The notes: a model not told the origin generated them from the sequence alone. Numbered from the stretch's first letter, positions 10,801-18,748 are shown. The stretch: DNA of 41,455 nucleotides from Spongiactinospora gelatinilytica (GCF_003236385.1 NZ_POUA01000021.1:1-41455), one strand, 5' to 3'. Translations and numbers: made by a program.

Positions 10801-11576
10801 CGGGCGACACGCAGTGGCAGCACCTGGTCCAGCACATGTACACCTGGGAGTCGATGAACCGGCTGCGCGGCGGGGTCACCGCGGCCCCGCGGTCCTACCG
10901 GCACGGGGAGAAGGTCGCGGAGACGTGGTTCGGGCCGGTGGTGCGGCCGGCGATCCCGGCGGACGTGAAGGAGCTGGCGCCGACCCGCACCGGTGACGAG
11001 CTGTCGGTCCACGTGCCGGAGTTCGTGGACGCCGACGGTCACTTCGGCTACGCCGGGGGCAGCGGCGACGAGGACACCACCGCGGCCAGGTTCTTCCGGA
11101 ACGGCGAGCTCGTGGAGGAGCGGGCGGACCTTTGGGGCCGGTTCCCGGCGACGCCGGAGGCGGCGGAGTACCGCATGGAGCTGTCCACCACGCGGACCTC
11201 GGAGGAGTGGCGCTGGGCCACCGCCACCGAGACCGCCTGGACGTTCAGGTCCGCCAGGGCCGAGGGCACCCGGCCGCTGCCGCTGCCCGGCGTCGACTAC
11301 GAGGTGCCCGCCGACCTCAACGGCGAGGTCCCCCGCTGGTGGCCGGTCCGGATCGGGTTCACCACGCGCGGCGCGAACCGGCTGACCGCCGAGCTGTCCT
11401 ACGACGACGGCAAGAGCTGGCGGCGGCTGCCGCTGATCCCCGGCGGCCACGGCAGGCACGTCGCGCTGGTGGCGCACCGGCCCACCGGTACGGGCGTGTC
11501 GCTGCGGGTCACCGCGACCGGGCCGGACGGCGCGAAGTTCGAGCAGACGATCAAGCGGGCCTACGGGGTCGAGTGA
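7896..11576 (+). CDS. Secreted S8 family serine peptidase (large subtilase)
   Basis: 1226 residues. A Sec signal (about 1-30, ending TSPAAAQG) is followed by a pro-region to about residue 200. The subtilisin domain has Asp223 (VAVLDTGID), His255 (GHGTHVAS), oxyanion Asn351 (AAGNEGT) and Ser429 (SGTSMATPHVAG). Beyond about 490 come beta-sandwich domains, and a PA-like domain (about 780-880, including DVRGKAVVLTS and AGAAAVVVAG) that often caps or recruits substrate in large subtilases; C-terminal Ig-like strands follow. All catalytic residues are present, so an active extracellular protease is expected. A TTGACC hexamer at 7771 is a possible -35 element. It converges on the LuxR-type regulator. 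Confidence 0.95.
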   Translation: MGRTYRAAALGAALTIALTLPLLPTSPAAAQGPPPTSRSDHRVTLITGDVVTVQRFPGGKPAATTTPGKGREHIRFHTSEVDGKFSVIPSDMVPYLAKNLIDKRLFAVGDLIEQGYDDARSAELPLILSYGEGVKAANTGEGVPLSSVNARAVRPKKNALPVLWDTAPGVRSAAEPRLRDGLAKIWLDGKVRASLEHSVPQVGAPEAWKSGFDGKGVKVAVLDTGIDRDHPDLRGKVTDARNFTAAQSATDRLGHGTHVASTIAGQGTGTPARKGVAPGAELVNGKVLDDSGQGSESEVLAGMEWAAREAKADVINMSLGGSATDGTDPLSVAVDTLTAETGTLFVIAAGNEGTDYSVGSPGTATSALTVGAVDRNDALAEFSSRGPRLDYAPKPDITAPGVDIAAARAEGTTMGTPIDELYTRASGTSMATPHVAGAAAILAQRHPEWTGGQLKNGLMSTTRTIDGQTAHEQGSGRLDVARAAAQSVTATGVVHFGVRQSDETAPAEETVTYTNTGQAPVTLKLTATLDNLDGDAPPPGAVTTSAPEVTVAAGASAEVKVSIDYAKLKDGRHTGHLTATTADGAEAAHTTLSLVRMPPMASVHFKGIGPDGRPARVPVIALHGKDPNFDVLDYILNEDEGKTRQVPEGTYFALAFMGDIPAESPVYDFLMIPEFEVTGDTELVFDARKAVPIQIKTPRPVVGDGITTFFAHRTFDKRTISWGGMYFPSTEGLAVMPTKPVANGTFEFASRWQLAAPKLTGRLSGSRETLVFRPGGGSPEYYGRKRWQLVDGGPAGGTGVGKIDVRGKAVVLTSTEFGDWDARLEEFAQAGAAAVVVAGPKDEPMWQGWHPKGYRDPLPVLLAKHTPGQALVAQARRGGVLDLQADFVSPYLYDIMQVSPGRIPDRIVHVVNDRNTARVETKYQESGGFGWGKEQRFGWRPWQVYDLGGQMETQRDVKTGVRRAEYVSTGDTQWQHLVQHMYTWESMNRLRGGVTAAPRSYRHGEKVAETWFGPVVRPAIPADVKELAPTRTGDELSVHVPEFVDADGHFGYAGGSGDEDTTAARFFRNGELVEERADLWGRFPATPEAAEYRMELSTTRTSEEWRWATATETAWTFRSARAEGTRPLPLPGVDYEVPADLNGEVPRWWPVRIGFTTRGANRLTAELSYDDGKSWRRLPLIPGGHGRHVALVAHRPTGTGVSLRVTATGPDGAKFEQTIKRAYGVE

Positions 11577-11583
11577 CCCGTAG
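11561..11583 (+). terminator. Hairpin overlapping the subtilase stop codon
   Basis: CTACGGGGTC and GACCCGTAG pair around a GAGT loop with one bulge, and the hairpin includes the TGA. No T-run follows, so termination efficiency is uncertain. It sits between two convergent genes. Confidence 0.35.
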
Positions 11584-11600
11584 CCCCTGAGCCGGAAAGG

Positions 11601-12599
11601 TCAGAGCCAGTGCTCGCGGGCCGCATGCCAGGCAAGCTGCATCCTGGTCTGCGCGCCCGCGAGCCCCAGCAGGTGGTTGATCCGCCGCTGTACGGTCCGC
11701 TGGCTCAGGCCGAGCTGGCTGGCGATCGACTTGTCGGCGACGCCGGCGACCAGCAGCGAGAGCAGGTACAGCTCGTCGGCGTCGAGCGGGCACGAGGGCA
11801 CGGACTCCGGCGCCAGCTCGTCGCCGGCGATCCTGATCGGCGTGGCCCGTTCCCACTGCCCCTCGAACAGCGCGATCAGCGCCTCCAGCAGCGTGCCGCC
11901 GCGCACCACGGCGGCGGTCGGCTCCGTCATCCCGGACGCGTGCTGCACCAGTGGCAGCACGGCCACGCCGCGGTCCACGATCGCCATCCGGACCGGCAGG
12001 TACGGCGCCGAGCGGGCCAGCTCGCCGCGTTCGATGCCGTAGGCGACGTTGGGCACCATCCCGGGCTCTTCGAGCAGCTCCCGCTCGTAGATCACCCGGT
12101 AGCGGACGCCGCGCCCCAGGGCGTCCATCTCCTCGGTGTTCTCCTCCGAGGACATGGCCACGTGACCGGCCCGGCAGAAGCTCACGACCTCGTCGCGCGC
12201 GTTGTCCTGGAGGTGGCGCATGCGCTCGCGGATCGCGGCCCGGCCGACCACCACGTCGATCATCCGGTCCGCGTCCCTGCGCAGCATGTTGCCCCGGTAT
12301 TCCTCGGCGAGCTGGTCGACCATCAGCCGCGCCCGGTCGATCGCCTCCTGCTGGCGCGCGAGCCACGGCCCGAGTGAGACGTCGGGGGCCACCGGCGTGT
12401 ACCGGCGCCCCGCCGTGCCGCCGACCTCCCGCACCAGCCCCATGTCCAGCATCGCGGCGAGCGCCTGGTCCACCGCGTCGCGGCCGACCCCCAGCTCACC
12501 GGCCAGCTCGCCCGCTCCGGCCTCGGCCGCCCGCACCAGCAGCCGGTACGCCCGCTCCGCCACTTCGCCAAGCCCGGCCATTTCCAGCATGGAAACCAT
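11601..12599 (-). CDS. LuxR-type helix-turn-helix regulator with N-terminal TrmB-like winged helix
   Basis: 332 residues. An N-terminal winged-helix region (about 10-65, ELAGELGVGRDAVDQALAAM) and a helical linker lead to a central sensor-like domain (about 110-240), ending in a LuxR-type HTH (about 270-330: SLLVAGVADKSIASQLGLS then QRTVQRRINHLL). No receiver domain is present. The ATG at 12599 has no clear Shine-Dalgarno sequence; Met4 at 12590 is an alternative. A T-tailed hairpin lies only 12 bases upstream, so the native promoter may have been displaced by the island that begins there. Confidence 0.88.
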   Translation of the reverse strand: MVSMLEMAGLGEVAERAYRLLVRAAEAGAGELAGELGVGRDAVDQALAAMLDMGLVREVGGTAGRRYTPVAPDVSLGPWLARQQEAIDRARLMVDQLAEEYRGNMLRRDADRMIDVVVGRAAIRERMRHLQDNARDEVVSFCRAGHVAMSSEENTEEMDALGRGVRYRVIYERELLEEPGMVPNVAYGIERGELARSAPYLPVRMAIVDRGVAVLPLVQHASGMTEPTAAVVRGGTLLEALIALFEGQWERATPIRIAGDELAPESVPSCPLDADELYLLSLLVAGVADKSIASQLGLSQRTVQRRINHLLGLAGAQTRMQLAWHAAREHWL

Positions 12600-12610
12600 A
12601 GTGACACCAG

Positions 12611-12640
12611 AAAACCCCGGCCATGTAGTGACGGCCGGGG
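12611..12640 (-). terminator. Rho-independent-type hairpin facing left, at the island edge
   Basis: CCCCGGCC (12615-12622) pairs with GGCCGGGG (12633-12640) across a 10-base loop. Read on the minus strand the second arm is followed by TTTTC. Transcripts leaving the island leftwards would stop here, 12 bases before the regulator's start codon. This hairpin type is common between actinophage genes. Confidence 0.55.
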
Positions 12641-12815
12641 CTTGTGAGGCGGTGCCCTGTGACCCTGAGAGGACCCAACTTGAACCCTGCCCTTGTGCGG
12701 TACATCCGTAAACAGGCTGGTCAGGGCTAGAGCCAGGCCCGAACTACGGCCAGCAGACCAACCTCAGGTATGGGACTCACGGCCCGACCACGCCCCCGCG
12801 TCCCTTACCGGGGAG

Positions 12816-12856
12816 GTCGGGGCACACCACTCAACACTCAAGCAAGAGACCCCGAC
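12816..12856 (+). repeat. Inverted repeat GTCGGGG / CCCCGAC just before the methyltransferase ATG
   Basis: Perfect 7-base arms at 12816-12822 and 12850-12856 enclose a 27-base loop. The second arm ends one base before the ATG at 12858. It could fold in the mRNA leader. Function unknown. Confidence 0.35.
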
Positions 12857-12857
12857 T

Positions 12858-13952
12858 ATGACCCACACCCTCCAAGGAGGTGATCTTCAAAGCGGCCCGC
12901 GATCAGCGGACGCAGCGACGCTCCCCCGCAACACCATCCTCATCGGCGACGTCCGTGAGCGCCTGGCCGAACTACCGGCCGCCTCCGTGGACACCATCGT
13001 TACTAGCCCGCCCTACTTCGGCGTCCGTGACTACGGCCATGAGCAGCAGCTCGGGGCCGAACCAGACGTAGAAGGCTGGGTCGATGGACTCCGTGACATC
13101 GCCCGCGACCTGGCCCGTGTCCTGCGGCCGACCGGATCGCTCCGGCTCAACCTGGGCGACAGCTACTCCCGCCGTCCGGCTGAGGGCGCCGCTCCCAAGA
13201 GCCTGTTGCTTGGCCCCTCGCGGGTGGCGTTAGCCCTCCCGTCCAAGATGGCTGGCTACTGCGTAACGAGGTCATCTGGGCCAAGACCAACCCAATGCCG
13301 TCCTCCGTTGCCGACCGGCTGACCACGACGCACGAGCTGATGTACTTCCTCACTCGTTCGCCGCGCTACCACTTCGACCTCGACCCCATCCGACAGCCAC
13401 TTTTCACCGGTAAGCGCCAGAACTCCAACGACGCGCCGCGCACCTACCCGCCAGCAGGCATCGGGGCCGCAAATCGCAAGGGCTGGACCCTCAACGACAA
13501 CCGCGGGCTGTCCCGCTTGAAGGCCTCCGGCCTGTCTGGGCACCCACTCGGCAAGAATCCCGGCGACGTCTGGACGCTGCCGACTGCCGACTGCCGGATT
13601 CCGGGGCGGCCACTTCGCCGCCTTCCCGCTGAGTCTGGCCGAACGTCCGCTCCTGGCGACCACCCCGGAACGGGTCTGCGCCGACTGTGGCGAGCCGTGG
13701 CACCGCGCCTTGGAGCGCCGAGACGGCCGCCTGCTGGCTGTGGGCGATCTGGAACCAACCTGCATGTGTGGTGCTGACGGCGTGCCTGGTGTCGTGCTCG
13801 ACCCCTTCATGGACACCGGCACGACTGCACTGGCCGCCGAGAAGCACGGCCGCGACTGGATCGGCATCGAGCTGAACCCTAAGTACGCCGCGATGGCCGA
13901 GGAGCGGCTTCGTGCTGAGCGCGCCAAGCGTCAACCGTGGCAAGCAGCCTGA
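12858..13952 (+). pseudogene. Phage-type DNA methyltransferase (N4-cytosine/N6-adenine), two frameshifts
   Basis: Beta-class methyltransferase order: catalytic motif TSPPYFGVRDYG near the N-terminus, a target-recognition middle, a zinc-ribbon-like CADCG...CMCG pair, and C-terminal SAM motif DPFMDTGTT followed by GRDWIGIELNPKY. The frame shifts at about 13238-13243 (a CCC run; one base apparently lost), giving DGWLLRNEVIWAKTNP in another frame, and shifts back at about 13601-13608 (GGGG run; one base gained). Both sites are short homopolymers, so sequencing error is possible. A perfect AAGGAGGTGATC lies at 12874-12885 with no start codon at usable distance. The likely original host is a prophage. 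Confidence 0.82.
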
Positions 13953-14031
13953 CACCTCCCCGGTGTCATGCGGCCGTTGTCGTCATCCCAAGGGGATGGC
14001 CGGTCGCACCAACACCGAGGAGGCATTCGCC

Positions 14032-14112
14032 ATGTCGGAACCCCGTAACGGCGGCGTGAAGACTCTGGGCATCAAGGTGCCCGACTCCCTGCACGCTCAG
14101 TTAGCGCGGTGA
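14032..14112 (+). pseudogene. Truncated ribbon-helix-helix/Arc-like protein stub
   Basis: 26 residues (MSEPRNGGVKTLGIKVPDS then LHAQLAR), with GAGGAGG well placed before the ATG at 14032. The K-TLGIKVPDSLHAQL segment is the beta strand and first helix start of small phage/plasmid DNA-binding proteins of about 60-70 residues. The reading frame ends where sequence of an opposite-strand holin-like relic begins (about 14103), so the C-terminal half was removed by a deletion. Confidence 0.55.
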
Positions 14113-14239
14113 GCAGCGCGATACCGATGGACACCCACTCGTCCGGGGTGATGACCAGGTCGCCCACGACCGTATTCGCGGCGACCACGACCGCGCCGAG
14201 CACCGCCAGGACGGCCTTTTAATACGCTGCGATCCTCAT
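14103..14239 (-). pseudogene. Phage holin-like small membrane protein relic
   Basis: The ATG at 14239 is preceded by AAGGAGGGGCAC. MRIAAY is followed by an in-frame TAA (14219-14221), then KAVLAVLGAVVVAANTVVG, DLVITPDEW and VSIGIALLTAL. This pattern (a short basic start, one membrane segment, a PDEW-type turn, a second hydrophobic segment) matches small actinophage/prophage holin-like proteins. The stop probably replaced a Trp codon. The C-terminus is cut off at about 14103 by the same deletion that truncates the facing stub. Confidence 0.55.
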
Positions 14240-14473
14240 GTGCCCCTCCTTCAGGGGACCGGCCACCCTCAAATCGGGGCGAAAACCATAAATGGCAAGA
14301 TCGATGGCGCGCACTCCGCGCTGGCCTACATGGCGCCGCTGGCACCGAGCCCGCGCCGCTCACTACCGGCGGCAGGCCGCCCGAAAATATCTGAACGGGT
14401 CTTGCAAGAGTCGCCAACTCGGGTGGAAACTGGCCAGGTGCGCCGAGCATTCGTTCACGACGCTGTTGTGATC
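14240..14473. other. Unassigned island DNA
   Basis: About 230 bases between the holin-like relic and the next ORF. The plus frame is open, but codon use is not convincing and no family is recognised. It may be mixed phage debris. Confidence 0.4.
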
Positions 14474-14797
14474 ATGGAGACGGGCGGCGATGTGCGAGCC
14501 CCGGGGGCAGCCATCACCGTTGCGCTCTGCGGGCACTGGGAACACGAGCCACCGTGCCCGCTCGCGTCCCACCACACCGCCGCAGAGCGATCTGGCGATG
14601 AGGTGCGACTACGGGTGCTCTTCGCTACCGAACGTGCGGCTGAGGCCGAAGTCCGCAGCAGGATCGAAGCAGCCCTGTCCCGGGCCGGCTTCGACGGCCC
14701 GGACGGCACAACCACCCGCTGGCGGTTCCGCGACGCAAGGCCCGGCCTCATCCGCGAGGACGAGGCCGGGCACGCCGAGCGACTCATCCAGACCTGA
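14474..14797 (+). CDS. Hypothetical small protein
   Basis: 107 residues if the ATG at 14474 is used; GTG codons at 14468 and about 14492 are alternatives and no clear ribosome-binding site decides. The protein has ITVALCGHWEHEPPCPLASH near the start and then an alternating strand/helix pattern (RLRVLFATERAAEAEVRSRI, EAALSRAGF, WRFRDARPG). The CGHWEHEPPC stretch with paired Cys and His might bind a metal. It resembles small actinomycete proteins of unknown function. It is one of two intact-looking genes in the decayed island. Confidence 0.5.
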   Translation: METGGDVRAPGAAITVALCGHWEHEPPCPLASHHTAAERSGDEVRLRVLFATERAAEAEVRSRIEAALSRAGFDGPDGTTTRWRFRDARPGLIREDEAGHAERLIQT

Positions 14798-14866
14798 ACC
14801 CTCGATCGTCCGGGCACCACGGTCGCTGGGATCATGATCTACGGCTGAAGTGTTGAGGCCTGACCT

Positions 14867-15345
14867 TCAGGTGCCGAGCTCGGCGACCATGCGGACATCA
14901 ACAGTCCGGACGAAGTTCTGGATCAACATCATCCGCAACGCCTGCACTGCGGGCAGTTCTCGCAGCCAGACAGGGGAGAATGGCGCGTAGATCGCCACGC
15001 ACAGCGCGTAACCGTCAGCGCGTAGGCCCACGCGAGCTGCTCCTGCTTGGTCTTGGAGGCGGGCAGCCGCCAGGAGTCGACTCGTGCCCGATACTGATCC
15101 GCCCAGTCCGGCACCTCCAAAACCTGTTCCGCCCAGCCGGGTGCGGCAGCTGCGAGGGCTTCCAGAGCGGCCCGCATGCCTTCGCCGGCCAGCTCCACCC
15201 GGTTCAGGTCAACCACTGCCGAGGTCACGGAGTGGTATCGGTGCGCTGTTTCCCACCCGCTTTCACCAGTCCCTTGGCTTTCAGCGTCTCCAGCAGCAGG
15301 TCCCGGGCCTCTCCTCCAGGCGGTGGGCGATCACCCGGGACCCAT
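14867..15345 (-). pseudogene. IS1182-like transposase fragment, three frameshifts
   Basis: Joining three minus-strand frames gives one continuous family-like sequence: SRVIAHRLEE, then ARDLLLETLKAKGLVKAGG, KQRTDTT, SAVVDLNRVELAGEGMRAA, VDSWRLPASKTKQEQLAW, DGYALCVAIYAPFSPVW and LRELPAVQALRMMLIQNF. The RLPxxK and LREvPAVxxLR patterns match the middle of IS1182-type transposases. Single-base shifts lie near 15312, 15238 and 15018. The N-terminus is replaced by the IS630-like fragment at about 15346 and the C-terminal catalytic part is missing. Family assignment is moderate. Confidence 0.6.
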
Positions 15346-16129
15346 CGGTGCAGAGAACCACCGCCCGTTCGGGCGGGTCGTGGTAGAGGCCGACGATGTC
15401 GACAACCTTCTCCACCAGTAGCGGGTCGGTTGACAGCTTTAACGTCTGGCTGCGGTGCGGCTTGAGGTCGAAGGCCCGCCAGATCCGGCCGATCGTCGAC
15501 TCCGACAACCCGCTGCGCCGGGCCATCGAGGCGCGAGTCCAGTGCGTGGCACCGGCCGGTGTCTCCTCCAGCGTGGTCACCACCACCTTCTCAACCTGGT
15601 CCAAAGTGATCGACGGCGGGCGGCCAGGTCGCCGCTCGTCGATCAGCCCGTCCAGCCGCAGGCGCAGGAACCGATGCCGCCACTTGGACACCGTGTCCGG
15701 ATGCACCCGCAACCGCTCGGCGATCCGCTTGTTGTCCTCATCGTCCGCACACGCCAGCACGATCTTCGCGCGCATCGCCAGGACCTGCGCGGATTTGGCC
15801 CGTCGTGCCCACCGTTGCAGCACCGCCCGCTCGTCCTGCGACACCGTCAACTCCGCTTTGGGCCGGCCCGTGCGCACTTCGTCGGCCGGCGCCTGCAGCC
15901 CGCCCCGGGCGAAAGCCGCACGCCACTTGCGCACCGTACTCTCCGCCAGGCCCAGATCCTGTGCCACCCGCGCCGTGCTGATCCCCGGCACGGCACACGC
16001 CGGCACGATCCTCGCCCGTACCGCCGCCCGCGACGACTCCGCTGACATGCCGACCAGCCGAGCACGCTCACTGTCCGATAAGTGGATCTCCACTGCGGAC
16101 GGTCCTGGATGCGCCACAGCCAATACCAT
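15346..16129 (-). pseudogene. IS630 family transposase, N-terminal half only
   Basis: Starts at the ATG 16129. Two helix-turn-helix domains are seen: AQDLGLAESTVRKWRAAF and AERLRVHPDTVSKWRHRF, then the GRPPSITLDQVEKVV linker and the start of the DDE domain (KVVDIVGLYHDPPERAVVLC). The family continues with an Asp-containing catalytic strand, but here the sequence switches to IS1182-like DNA after VVLCTD, so the catalytic core is lost. About 262 codons remain of a usual 340-360. Confidence 0.85.
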
Positions 16130-16164
16130 ACGGACTTACCTGGCGAATTTCAGGGCGGATGACA

Positions 16165-16418
16165 CTAGTACGGCAGCCGCACTTGCTGGTTGGGTTATGT
16201 TTGCTGGTCACGGTGTAGTCGGGTGCGGTGGTGGGCTGGGGGTTGGTGTCGGCGAGTGCTCAGGGTGAAGGGCCGTTTGATCTCGGCGACGGTGGACGCG
16301 ATCAGGCCGGGATCGTCCGGAGTCGCGTACGGGCGGTACACCGTGTTCACCCCGTTGGCCACCCGCCCGTGGCCACCCGCCCGGCGCAGCTCATGTACTG
16401 CCGCTTGCCCCTGGCCGT
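16165..16418 (-). pseudogene. IS701 transposase remnant, internally deleted copy
   Basis: It shares its end (GGTTGGGTTATGTTTGCTGG and following) with the larger copy at 16989. On the minus strand GRVANGVNTVY is joined directly to DDPGLIASTVAEIKRPFTL, which in the larger copy are separated by more than 200 residues. A 14-base tandem duplication (TGGCCACCCGCCCG at 16356-16369 and 16370-16383) breaks the remaining frame, and the stop codon TGA has become CGA. It cannot encode transposase but may keep a functional end. Confidence 0.75.
16169..16188 (+). repeat. Left terminal inverted repeat
   Basis: TACGGCAGCCGCACTTGCTG, matching the reverse complement of 18749-18768 at 19 of 20 bases. It is flanked on the outside by CTAG. 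Confidence 0.75.
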
Positions 16419-16421
16419 CGG

Positions 16422-16865
16422 TCAGTTGATGTCGAACTCGTTCCCTTCGGGGTCCTTCATTCCGACCGCGTAGTGGTCGATTCCTTCCTGGTACATCACG
16501 CAGGTGATGGTGGCGCCCAGGCCCACCAGGCGTTCGGCTTCGGTGTCCACTCGCTTCTTCCGCGTCTGGATCGGGTCTGTCCGGTCGCCGCTGGCGTGGA
16601 TGTCGATGTGCAGCCGGTTCTTCACGGCCTTCGCGTCCTGGACCACCTGGAACCAGATGGCCGGTCCACCGCCCAGCGGGTCGCTGATCCGGTCCGCGCC
16701 GCCGGTCAATGCTTCGTCCGGCAGCCCCAGGTCGCGGTAGTAGCCGTCCCATGTGGCGAAACCGGTTGGGGGCGGCGCGAATTCATAGCCCAGCGCGGCA
16801 GCCCAGAAGTGGGCCTGGCGGTCGGGATCGGCGCAGTCGATCACCAACTGGTAGCGGACGGACAT
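16422..16865 (-). CDS. VOC (glyoxalase/bleomycin-resistance fold) protein, IS passenger
   Basis: 147 residues from the ATG at 16865, with AAAGGAAA upstream. It starts SVRYQLVIDCADPDRQAHFW (strand then the AHFW helix of VOC repeats), has RLHIDIHASGDRT in the middle with candidate metal-ligand His, and ends HYAVGMKDPEGNEFDIN, the classic VOC C-terminus. Length and motifs are intact while everything around is decayed, so it has either been selected or arrived recently. It lies between two IS701 copies. The substrate is unknown; VOC proteins include dioxygenases, glyoxalases and antibiotic-binding proteins. Confidence 0.87.
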   Translation of the reverse strand: MSVRYQLVIDCADPDRQAHFWAAALGYEFAPPPTGFATWDGYYRDLGLPDEALTGGADRISDPLGGGPAIWFQVVQDAKAVKNRLHIDIHASGDRTDPIQTRKKRVDTEAERLVGLGATITCVMYQEGIDHYAVGMKDPEGNEFDIN

Positions 16866-16988
16866 CGAGATTTCCTTTCCAGCCGCGTAACTTTGTGCGC
16901 CATCTTGCCAGTTTGTGAGTCACACCACCACTGGTGCCCTTGGGCCGCCGGAAATGGCTGCCTTGCGCCACTCAGACACCACGTTGAT

Positions 16989-18160
16989 CTAGTACCGCAG
17001 TCACACGTGCCGGTTGGGTTATGTTTGCTGGTCACGGCGTAGTCGGGTGCGGTGGTGGAACCAGCGTGCGCGGGCCTGATGGCGTCGGCGCCACCAACTC
17101 CAGTGCAGGTGGTGGGCTTGGGGTTGGTGTCAACGGGTGATCAGCGTGAAGAGGCGTTTGATCTCCGCGACGGTGAACGCGATCAGGCCAGTGTCTTCGG
17201 GTGGTTGTTGGTCGGCTGTGGTGGGCAGGATCGGTGCTGGGGCACGGGTTGTGGCTTGGGCGGCGGTGACCGCACAGACCGCGAGTGCGGCCATGGCCAG
17301 CACGATGTGCCGCAGCAGGGCGGTGTGCAGACGGGCCTGGGAGTAGTCGAGTCCGAAGTGGTCTTTGCCGAACTCGAAGTCTTCCTCGACCGGCCACCGT
17401 AAACACGCGACTCGGACCAGGGCCATCAGCGTGACCGGCTGCCCAGACGGGACGTGGCAGTAGTGGTAGGCCAACTCGCCGGTCTGTAAGTGTTTGCGGA
17501 TCAGCAGGAAGTGTCGGGGACTGATGGTCGCGGTCCAGGCCCACGCGTAGGCGCGTTCGCCTTTCGACCCGGTCACCGAGCAGATCTGCCACCGCCGGGC
17601 CGCCGTGAGATGTCGAGTCGCCACGGCGTCGGCACGCATCGTGCGGCCCGTGCCCGGTTCGACGCCGAAGGCGCGGCCGACACGCATCACGTACCCGGTC
17701 CTGTTGTCTTCCAAGAAGGTCCGCAGCTCACCGGATCGGCCGTAGACCTCGTCACCAGCCGCCCACGGCGGCGTCTGATCGGCGATCATCTCGGCGAGAA
17801 TGTCGCACGCCAGATGAGGTTTGGTCTGGAAGGCCACGTTCTGCGGAATCCCAAGCGCGGCACGCCGCTTCGGGTCGGCGAGTTGTTCAGCGGGCAGGTA
17901 CATCCGGGCGCCGACCAGCGCGTGCCCATCCGCAGTCGCGTACGAGCAGTACACCGTGTTCACCCCGTTGGCGACCCGGCCGGCGCAGCCCATGTACTGC
18001 CGCTTGACCCCGGCCGTGGCCTCGCCGTGTTTCTCCTGCCCGGACTCGTCCAGCGCCGCCACCCGCAACCGCTGATCACCCAACTGTCGACCACGAACCG
18101 CCGGACCACGCCCTGCGCCCGGTCCTGGTCCCACACCGCATGATTGAGCAACCGCTCCGC
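16989..18160 (-). pseudogene. IS701 family transposase, 5' truncated with one frameshift
   Basis: Coding part 17130-18160. ERLLNHAVWDQDRAQGVVRR is in one frame and, after a single lost base near 18078, the rest is in another: QRLRVAALDESGQEKHGEA, CAGRVANGVNTVYCSYATA, AGDEVYGRSGELRTFLED and RWPVEEDFEFGKDHFGLDY. The last contains the catalytic Glu region, and the DES and AGDEVYG acidic motifs are present. About the first 100 residues are missing where an IS630-like fragment abuts at about 18160. The left end carries CTAG then a diverged copy of the terminal repeat (16993 on). Confidence 0.85.
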
Positions 18161-18748
18161 TCGGGGCCTGGCTCGTCTTCGAAGACGAGGCCGGGTTCGC
18201 GATGACGCCGCCCATCTGCCGGACCTGGGCCCGCAAGGGCCGTACGCCGATCGTGCGGGTACGGGGCCGCTCCCGCCGCCGCCTGTCGGTGGCCGCGCTG
18301 TCTGTTACAGGCCTGGGGAGCGGTCCCGGCTGATCTACCGGCCGTGCACCGATCCCCGCAGCGACGGACGCAAGAGCTTCGCCTGGACGGACTACCGCGA
18401 CCTGATCGCCGCCGCCCATCGGCAGCTCGGCGGGCCGATCGTGCTGGTGTGGGGCAACCTGAACACCCATCTGGCCGCCGGGATGCGCCGCTACATCGCC
18501 GAGCGGGACTGGCTGACCGTCTACCGGTTGCCCTCCTACGCCCCGGACCTCAACCCGGCCGAGGGGATCTGGTCGATCCTGCGGCGTACCACGATGGCCA
18601 ACCGCGACTTCGCCGGCCCGCAGGAGGTGATCGCCGCTGTGCGGCGGGGCCTACGACGGCTTCAGTACCGGCACGACGTGCTGGATGGCTGCCTTGTCGG
18701 CACTGGACTCGTCCCCGCCCCGTTATGACGACACCACGCATTTAACCT
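18160..18748 (+). pseudogene. IS630-like transposase DDE fragment, frameshifted, catalytic Asp lost
   Basis: AWLVFEDEAGFAMTPP (first catalytic Asp region) runs in one frame to RSRRRLSVAAL, then one base is missing near 18299 and CYRPGERSRLIYRP continues in the next frame. The second catalytic position of the family, an Asp in the LVWDN motif, reads LVWGN (about 18441-18455). The third catalytic Glu remains (YAPDLNPAEGIWS). The N-terminal DNA-binding half is absent. This subgroup differs from the IS630 half at 15346-16129, so the two are not halves of one element. Confidence 0.8.

Noticed and set aside
8973-11477. 834-codon minus-strand ORF opposite the subtilase
   Set aside because: Antisense shadow caused by GC-rich third positions; the plus strand has complete subtilase motifs.
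12680-12710. attL copy of the tRNA-Ala 3' end at the left island edge
   Set aside because: Only a vague resemblance around CTTGAACCCTG; too few matches to the tRNA T arm.
12693-12857. Upstream extension of the methyltransferase frame
   Set aside because: No coding bias or motif before the ATG at 12858.
12874-13071. Small ORF beginning at the GTG inside the perfect Shine-Dalgarno sequence (12880)
   Set aside because: It is an out-of-frame read of the methyltransferase with random-looking Ser/Pro/Arg composition.
15346-18748. The two IS630 pieces as halves of one transposase split by the IS701 unit
   Set aside because: The pieces lie on opposite strands and belong to different IS630 subgroups by motif style.
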